From Gaeumannomyces sp. JS-464 (Eukaryota; Ascomycota; Sordariomycetes; Magnaporthales; Magnaporthaceae): a DNA stretch of 64,000 nt. The stretch spans positions 9,238,001-9,302,000 of the forward strand of contig NGZR01000002.1 of NCBI GenBank assembly GCA_002197995.1, given 5' to 3'. Below are positions 57,820 through 64,000 of the stretch, in pieces. The notes below the pieces were generated by a model. It ran no database searches. It was not told where the DNA came from and saw only the letters and a program-made list of their open reading frames with translations. A program made the position numbers and the translations under genes. Each line of letters opens with the position of its first letter. Positions within the stretch are counted from its first letter, which is position 1.

Positions 57820-58020
57820 GTCCGGCCGCCCACGCAATCGCAATGGCCACCGATTGGAGCGTCAACTAGACGTCAGCAGCGTTTTTCGCTCCGTGCTCGA
57901 TCCGGCCTGGGGCCCTCTAGTCTGGGCGGTCACTGCTGAGCTGTTTCGCGGTGCGCACCGTCCGTCGCCCTCGCGGTCGCCACGGCCCATAACTGGATGG
58001 CCAACACTCAGCACCAGCTG
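57820..58020 (+). pseudogene. Sugar-transporter scrap
   Basis: AAHAIAMATDWSVN (57820-57868) matches HRPVALGMATTANWGWN of the 50 kb family. It is followed, not preceded, by DPAWGPLVWAVTAELFRGAHRP (57900-57965) and a THNWM-like continuation, so the pieces are in inverted order as in the other relics. Confidence 0.65.
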
Positions 58021-58454
58021 TTATCACGATCGCGTTCGTGATCCACCTTGACAGGTCCCTGTCTCGCCACCTCGCACAGGCACCGCCACGGGCGCGGGCC
58101 CTGCCCTCGTTAGCCTAGGTCCCCCCGCGACGATCCCTTGCAGGGATCCGACCGAGGACGTTTTATTTACATCTTTATGTCTTGGTAGGTTGATACCGGA
58201 GCATGGCCATCTCGATAGGACCCCACAGGTAGGTGGTGTGATGTTGCTGTTTCGGTTCTCTTTATCGCTTTTTTCTTCTTTTTTTTTCGGTTCTGTATCC
58301 GGCTCCAGCCGGGTTCGTTCGTCGTGAAGCCAAAGATAAAACGACGGATGGGATCGAATGGATGTAAGTATATATCTATATAGGCAGAAAAGCAGAAAGG
58401 TGTCAAAGCGGTTTCGGGGCAGGCAATTAGGAGGCAAAGTGACGGTATTCGGAG

Positions 58455-58550
58455 TAGGTCCTAGGCCGGAGGCCGGGCACGCAATTCCCTGGGTGATCTC
58501 CTTTCTTGTTTCCTTTCACAATCCCATTCCTATCCTGTTCCATATGTGCA
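58455..58550 (+). repeat. Interspersed repeat R2, another copy
   Basis: CCTGGGTGATCTCC followed by TTTCCTTTC/CCTATCC pyrimidine-rich sequence resembles 27330-27440 and the reverse complement of 29985-30080. It overlaps the end of the BolA reading frame. Confidence 0.4.
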
Positions 58551-59134
58551 GCACCATATCCTTGCTCGTCCCCTCCTCGCCTCTGCGGACAACAGATAGG
58601 GCCCATTCACGGAGCCCGTGCGCAGGCTGGACGCCATGCCACCCCTTCATCAAATCCGCAAGGGCGCTATTTACCATACGCTGCTGCTTCAGCATGCCGT
58701 GGCCGCGGAACCTGTCAGAGCTGATCTCGATGCCGTACATGGACCCGCACCCGCCCGAGATGTCCTGCACCACCAGCTCCGCGGGCGCGAACTCGGCGAC
58801 CAGCCGGTCCCAGATAACCGTTTCGGCTTCGGTGAGGTAGTCGGGCTTCGCAGGCTGCGCGGCCGAGGAGGTGCCGTCTGCTGCTGCAGAGGGCGAGGAG
58901 GAGGAGGAGAAGGCAGCTGTCGCGATGGTAAATTCGGCGGCGCGCGGCGGTGTCCGTGGCGGTACCAGCCGGCGGGGGGAGCGAGAGGATGTGCGCGGCG
59001 AGCTGGTCTGGAGGGCGGCTTGGGAAAAGTGTCGGCGGAGGAGAGTCGGCGGAGGCGGCGGCTGCGGGCGCTGGGTGAGGGCGGCAGGCCGGGACAGCGG
59101 CCGAGGCTGGCCGGGCGCTCATCCTGAGAAGCAT
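58516..59134 (-). CDS. BolA-family protein, probably mitochondrial (Bol3-like)
   Basis: BolA proteins act with monothiol glutaredoxins in iron-sulfur cluster handling; the mitochondrial Bol3 form helps deliver [4Fe-4S] clusters. The domain is clear on the minus strand: LTEAETVIWDRLVAEFAPAE, then VVQDISGGCGSMYGIEISSD, then RFRGHGMLKQQRMVNSALAD and KGWHGVQ. The N-terminal part is Arg/Ser/Ala-rich with few acids, as in mitochondrial presequences. No ATG exists in the BolA frame. An ATG at 59134 (MLLRMSARPAS) reaches it only if a 49 nt intron (58917-58965, GTACCG...ACAG) is spliced. After GVQ the usual short end is replaced by an unrelated 33-residue tail, perhaps from a 1 bp insertion in CAGCCTGCG. 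The domain is certain; the ends are not. Confidence 0.72.
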
Positions 59135-59534
59135 TGGCGGCTGGGAGCGAGCAATCGTGAGAGTGTCTAGGCGGGTTGTCGACGAGCTGGTGGTGGGCGT
59201 GGTGCGGGCAGGCAATGAATGCTTTGCGGGGAGATAGAATCGGATGGCGGGCGTCTTGGAGACTGCGATGCGACGTGTGGGGCGCCAGATGGGTCTGCCC
59301 GGTCCGTGCCCGCGTGCAGCTCAATCACCGAACGACAGCGCGTTCAGGGGGGGTTGCCCCTGAATTGATTGATGTGCTGTCACTGCCATGTGCTTGGGGT
59401 AGCAACGGCAGAGAGAAAGGTAGGGCGGCGGCCAGATAAAGATCTACAGTTCTGATAACGCTCACTGGATCCCCATTATCCGAACATATCTTGTGGGTTT
59501 TCTCCCTATTTCCTTTCCTATTTCCTGTTTCCTA

Positions 59535-59935
59535 CATCCTTTTGGTGGTGGGAGTTGGTACTCCTGCAGGCCCGGAGACCTCCAAAAGGGACGAACAACG
59601 ATCTAAAGATCCGAGGAATGGTGTCCTTATTTTGTATGAAAAAAAGGGATCTATCTGTTAAAGAGGGAGCAGGAGAAAGGCCCGTATATACACGATTCAG
59701 ATCACCAAAGGCCTGTTCCTCTGCTCCCCATCTTGCGGGCCCTTCCAAGGCTGGAGATCCAGAGGATCCCGCAATCCAGGACCCTTGGAGACCCTCTGTG
59801 CCCTAGTGGTTGCACGCGCCGGGCAACGCGATCCAGCACGCTCCCGATTGCCTATATCCTTCCTACTTCCTATTCTTTCCCATTTCCCCCATCATTTCCC
59901 ATTTCCTGCGTCCTAAAAAATACATGTCAACTGTA
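59535..59935 (-). repeat. Interspersed repeat R1, inverted copy
   Basis: The reverse complement shows the same sequence of landmarks as 31215-31590: GTTGACAT start, purine-rich part, GC-rich part, CCTTTGGTGATCTGAATCGT core with TATATA, and CAGGAGTA end. The polypurine/polypyrimidine tracts on both sides are similar (59500-59535 and 59860-59925). Confidence 0.55.
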
Positions 59936-59939
59936 AGTT

Positions 59940-60498
59940 TTTGGATGTTTCGACCCGGTCGTGCGGTTTATACGGACTGCGGGCTTTCATTTGGGGGACG
60001 TGCATAGTAGATGGGACGAGCACCTGAGGTTGCCAATGGTAGCAGTGCTGTCCTGATTTATTCCCCATGCTCTCTGCTCCCGTGTTTTGTTACCTATCTT
60101 TTCCATCTAGCCCTTATTTAGATTCTTGTCTGGTCATCCACTGTAGCGTCCGTCGTACGTTCTCCGGTAGCATGTAAACACCGGCAAGGCAGGGAGCCTC
60201 GATCTCGTCTGAAGCGTAGGTGAATATTTTTCAGTATTTGGGGTATCCATGAGGTTAAGCCATGTATGTAACCGTTCCATTCCAAGTCAGTCAGTAGGCG
60301 GATCCGCCTGATGCAGAACGGTGTAGCCCTTCTTGGTGCAAAAAGGGAACAGGAAGATACATGGGATAAAGGAATAGGAAGAAGGAACAAGAATAGGAAG
60401 AGGAATAGGAAGTAGGAACAAGAATAGGAAGGAGAATAGGAACAGAAGCATGAACAGGAAGAGGAACAGGAACAAGAAACAGAACTGCCAGTCATAAA
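59940..60498. other. Intergenic with purine-rich minisatellite at 60350-60480
   Basis: The tract repeats AGGAA(C/T)AGGAAGA-like units for about 130 bp. No gene is supported. It is the 3' flank of the last gene. Confidence 0.6.
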
Positions 60499-63400
60499 CT
60501 ACTGGGGGCACATGTTCATGTGGTCCACCGTGCTTATACTGCTAACGTCGTCGTCCACGAAGCCCTCGTCAGACCTACTACTTGCCCGCTTCTTGAGCGA
60601 GTCCCAGCGCCCCACCAGCGACGACGACAGCCGTGCCGAGTCGGGCCGCAGCGGCGTATTCCCCGCGCCACCCTGGTGGTGGTGGTGGTGGTGGTGGAAG
60701 GCGAGGTCGCTGCTGACGTGCCGGACGAGCTGCGGCGGCGCCGGCTGGGCCTCGGTGGAGACGGCGAAGGCGGACGACGCCGCAGACAGCTTGCGCGCCC
60801 TGCGCTCGTCGGCGTCCATGGCGCGCACGACGGCGTCGCCGCCGGGTAGGCGCACGTCCTCGGCGCCCAGCGTCTCGGCGATGTCGAGCAGCAGTACGTC
60901 CATGGGGCACAGGTAGGCGACGCGCTTCTTGTCGCTCCAGGCGAGCACGTGGCCGCACAGGCGGCCGTGCTCGCGCTCGACGATCCAGGCGCCGCTGTCG
61001 CCCGGGATGCCCATGGGCAGCGGGGGCGGGCCGCCGGGCCGGTCCTGCTGCCGCCGCTGCCGCTGCTGCGGCGAGGGCGTGCCGCTGACCTGGTACGAGT
61101 GGCTCGGCGTCTGGCGGCCGTAGATCTTGATGGAGACGAGGGCGGGCAGCACGCGGCCCGTCTGCAGGCCGCTCGTGCGCGCGATGCACTGCACCTCGAG
61201 GCCCGGGAGCGCCGAGGCCGGGGCGACGGTGGTGGGCTGGAGGCCGCTGGCGGCGGCGGCGGCCAGGGCCTCGCCGGCCGGGCCGACGTGGGGGATCAGG
61301 TTCCTGCTGGGCACCCGGTTCCTGCGGTGCTCCTCGTCAAACTCGATCAGGGCCCAGTCGATCTCGTGGATCAGGCCGTTCTCGTCGGTGCGCCGCCGGA
61401 TCCCGCTGGACGCGTGCACCTCGCCGATGGTGTGGCTGGCCAGGTGCTCCTCGTCGGCCGTCTCGGGGTCCGGGAAGAAGCCGTCCTGGACGTCGTCGAG
61501 CGCCGGCTGCGTGACGACGTAGCCCTCACCGCACCCGACCTCGACCCCTGGTATGTCGCCGGGCTCGCTTGGCGCGTCGTCATCGTCGTCACCGCCGCCG
61601 TTATCGTCCTCGTCGTCGTCGTCACTGGTAAAGGCCGACTCGGAGTAGGCATCGGACTCGCTGTCGGAGAACTCGCACGCGTACTCGGACTCGTTGCCGC
61701 TGCTGCTGTAGCCGGCCGACTGCTCGGCCTGCAGGTCGGCGTACCACTGCGACAGCGACGCGTTCAGGTCCATCATCTCCTGTGCCGTGGCGCTGCTGCG
61801 CAGTATCTTTTGTATCTGCTTCTCCGTCGCCGTGTTCTCGTTTATGCCGGCATCAGGGTCGTCAAGCATGTGGTGCACCGTCATGCCGTACGGCCTGTCG
61901 TCCACCAGGACCAGCCCGCCGAAGCTCACGGGCGGCAGGTGCCGGTTGCCGATCCACGCCCCGATGCTCGCCCGTTTCCCGGCTGCTCCTGGAAGTCGCC
62001 GTTGGCCGGCTCGAGCGGGCCGCCTTGGTGCTGCTGCTGCTGCTGGGGATCCTTTGCGCCGGCCGCCGCCGCCGCCGTCTTGCGCGAGCGCAGGACCTGG
62101 CCCCTGCAGACCTTGAGGGCGAAGCCTGTGGTGCCGTCGAAGAGGGTGCCCAGCTGCTTCTTGAGGATGCTGCGCACCTTGGAGACCGAGGTGCAGACGA
62201 CCAGGACCGTGGGCTGCGTCTCGCGCGCCGACGCGCCGATGGACTCGAGCGAGATCTCGACCGACTCCGGGTGCTTGCGGTTGAAGTGGCGCAGGGCCTG
62301 GTTGACCTGCGGCATGATGTGCTTGTTCCACTGCTCGACCGCGTCGGCCGGCAGGGGCACGTGCGGGTACAGTCTCGACTTTGGCGCCGACCTCTTGGCC
62401 TTTGCTCGTATCTCCTCGGGCAGGGGGAACGCTGCAGAAAGGGGGCACGGGTTAGACGAGAGCAGACGGCAGCAAAGAACAAGGGCGCGTGCAACCAAGC
62501 ATCCACTTACTCTCGATGAGACGGGCGTGGTTTGGGTGAAGCCTGGCGGTGGGGGCCTTGTCTTTCGGGGATGACCTGCAGATCCGGCGCCTTTGCGGAC
62601 TTCTTGGACTCCTTGGACGATCCTGCCTGTGCCGGGACGGCGACTGGGGGCGGGCGCGGCTCGCCCAGGTCGTCGCTGAGGCGCTCCTCCAGCCCGCTCA
62701 CGCCGTCGAGGATGCAGCACGCCTCGAGGTAGCGGCTGGCCTTGACCTGGACCCTTGACAGGAGCTGCTCGCCGCCGCCCTGGCCCGAGAGCTCCTTCTC
62801 CACGGCGGTCCAGCAGGCCTGGACGGCCTTCATGTACAGGGTGCCGCAGCGGATGGCGAGCTGGTCGAGGAGGCCGACGGGGATCTCGGTCGAGCCGCGT
62901 ACGGCACCAAGTTCTCGAGGTCGTCCACAGGCCGATGGAGAGGAGCAGCATCGAGAGCGAGTAGAGGTCGAAGACGCGGGACTCGGCGCCGTCGCTCCCG
63001 CTGGACTGGCCGGTCAGACGGGGGTCGAGCGGGTGGCGGTAGAGCGAGAAACCCGTGGCCGAGGGGGCCGGGGCGGCGGCGGCGGCAGCAGCGGCGGGGT
63101 CCTCAAATGGCGAGCCGGGGAACAGATCGAAGGACGAGACGAGCGGGCGGCGGATGTCGACGTCGGCCGTGTTCATGGCTGGGTCGTTGCCGACGGCGTT
63201 GCAAAAGGAGATGTTGGTGTCGACCAGGTTGCCGTGGGTGATGCCGCGGGCGTGCATGTCGAAGACGGTGTTGGCGAGGTTGGAGGCGAGGCGGAACTTG
63301 GCCTCGAGCTTGGGCTCAAAGTCGGGGCGGCGCAGCAGGTCCGAGAGCGAGCAGAGGCTGTAGAGCGGGTTCTGGGTCAGGTTCTCGAACGAGACCGGGT

Positions 63401-64000
63401 TGAAGGTGGGCGGGAACTGGTAGACGAGCCCCAGGCGCGAGTGCTCCATGTCCTCAAAGTAGGCCAGCAGGCGCGGCAGGCCGGTCCAGGAGCCGGGCGA
63501 GCGCTGCGAGTCGGTCCGCAGGCCGGCCGAGAGCTTCTCGAAGCGCGTCATGGACGGCATGATGCCGGCGGCCGAGTAGATGGGGTCGAAGCTGGCGTAC
63601 TCGAGCAGCAGCGGGGCGTTGGGCTGGCGGCCCTGGGCGGCGCCGGCCTGCGGGGCGACGTCGGCGTAGGCCTGCTTGTTCATGAAGACGATGTCGCGCG
63701 GGCGCTTGTCGTCGGACACGGCCTCGGACATGGGCTCGGCCTGGATGGAGCGCAGGTTCGTCAGGGTCCTGGGGTCGATCTGGCGGGCCGTCTCGAGGCG
63801 CGACGACTCGAAAGCGCGCATCTCGTCGGCGGCGCCGGCGGCCTTGAGCTGGTCGGCGCGGGAGCCCGGGCCGCTGGAGCGGGTGCGCGAGAGGTCGTAG
63901 AGGGTGTCGATGGAGGTGGTGAGGTCGCGCACCAGGTCCTCGAACCGGCCCTTGTCCCACGGCACGACGGGCAGCTTGGCCTGGGCGCTGGCGGAGCCGC
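60499..64000 (-). CDS. Large multidomain protein: kinase-like region plus trypsin-like peptidase (5' end outside window, frameshifts)
   Basis: The gene enters from the right edge with [20 protein letters not shown], resembling the end of a fungal HeLo-type helical region. The kinase-like part has [19 protein letters not shown] and the loop [17 protein letters not shown], where HRD is replaced by HGN, so it is likely a pseudokinase. After a 76 nt intron (about 62432-62507, joining IE|TFPLPEEI) comes an alpha-rich linker ([19 protein letters not shown]). A trypsin-fold segment follows with His in GMTVHHML (about 61870), Asp in [13 protein letters not shown] (about 61355) and Ser in [13 protein letters not shown] (about 61000), a complete triad. 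The C-terminus is low-complexity with a poly-His run and ends DHMNMCPQ at 60499. Single-base shifts are needed near 62930, 62900 and 61985, so the gene is broken or the assembly has indels. The role could be in cell death or non-self response (inference from the domains). Confidence 0.65.

Noticed and set aside
60350..60480. Regular purine repeats as a CRISPR-like array
   Set aside because: Units are short, variable and without spacers, and the genome is eukaryotic.
60949..62574. 541-codon plus-strand frame over the kinase/peptidase gene
   Set aside because: Antisense shadow; the minus strand contains the trypsin-type motifs.

Overview
This is nuclear DNA of a filamentous ascomycete, probably a plant-biomass-degrading Sordariomycete. 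Short introns (about 50-125 nt, GTNNGT...YAG with CTAAC-like branch sites) interrupt GC-rich genes, and two blocks of AT-rich, TpA-rich, stop-riddled retrotransposon look like RIP (repeat-induced point mutation) targets. Genus and species cannot be told from the sequence alone.

Layout. 1-8044: a Pogo-type DNA transposon split by a complete 7,270 bp Ty3/Gypsy element (178 bp LTRs, 5 bp target duplication), mostly RIP-degraded. 8877-16934: a frameshifted DUF7730-like gene, a small unknown gene, and a decayed sesquiterpene-type locus with a PRISE/SirQ-like reductase pseudogene, an apparently intact class I terpene synthase (three exons) and a 5'-truncated P450 pseudogene. 16943-23920: a second complete Gypsy element (282 bp LTRs, perfect 5 bp duplication CATCC), inserted 8 bp after the P450 stop codon. 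25.5-31.6 kb: scrambled sugar-transporter fragments, short interspersed repeats and a GH10 xylanase pseudogene.

31.6-38.2 kb is the best preserved functional group: a secreted GH27 alpha-galactosidase, a Zn2Cys6 regulator on the same strand, and a divergently transcribed alpha-glucoside-type MFS permease. It reads as a small sugar-utilisation regulon (inference). 38.3-53.3 kb holds another transporter relic, an intact DUF1996 secreted protein, a gene-poor 7 kb stretch that is not AT-rich, an arginine-rich protein with a frameshift, a nearly complete hexose-transporter pseudogene and an intact GPI-anchored cutinase/CE5 esterase. 55.4-58.0 kb holds a monocarboxylate-transporter-like pseudogene and one more sugar-transporter scrap. 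The right end carries a BolA-family gene and the 3' part of a large gene combining a kinase-like region with a trypsin-like peptidase domain that keeps a His/Asp/Ser triad.

Themes: RIP patches with sharp edges; repeated relics of one sugar-transporter family; loss of accessory metabolism (terpene, xylan, sugar uptake) beside intact carbohydrate genes. Many genes carry single 1 bp indels, so residual assembly errors must be separated from real gene decay. Intron and exon limits were read by eye from splice consensus and frame continuity.
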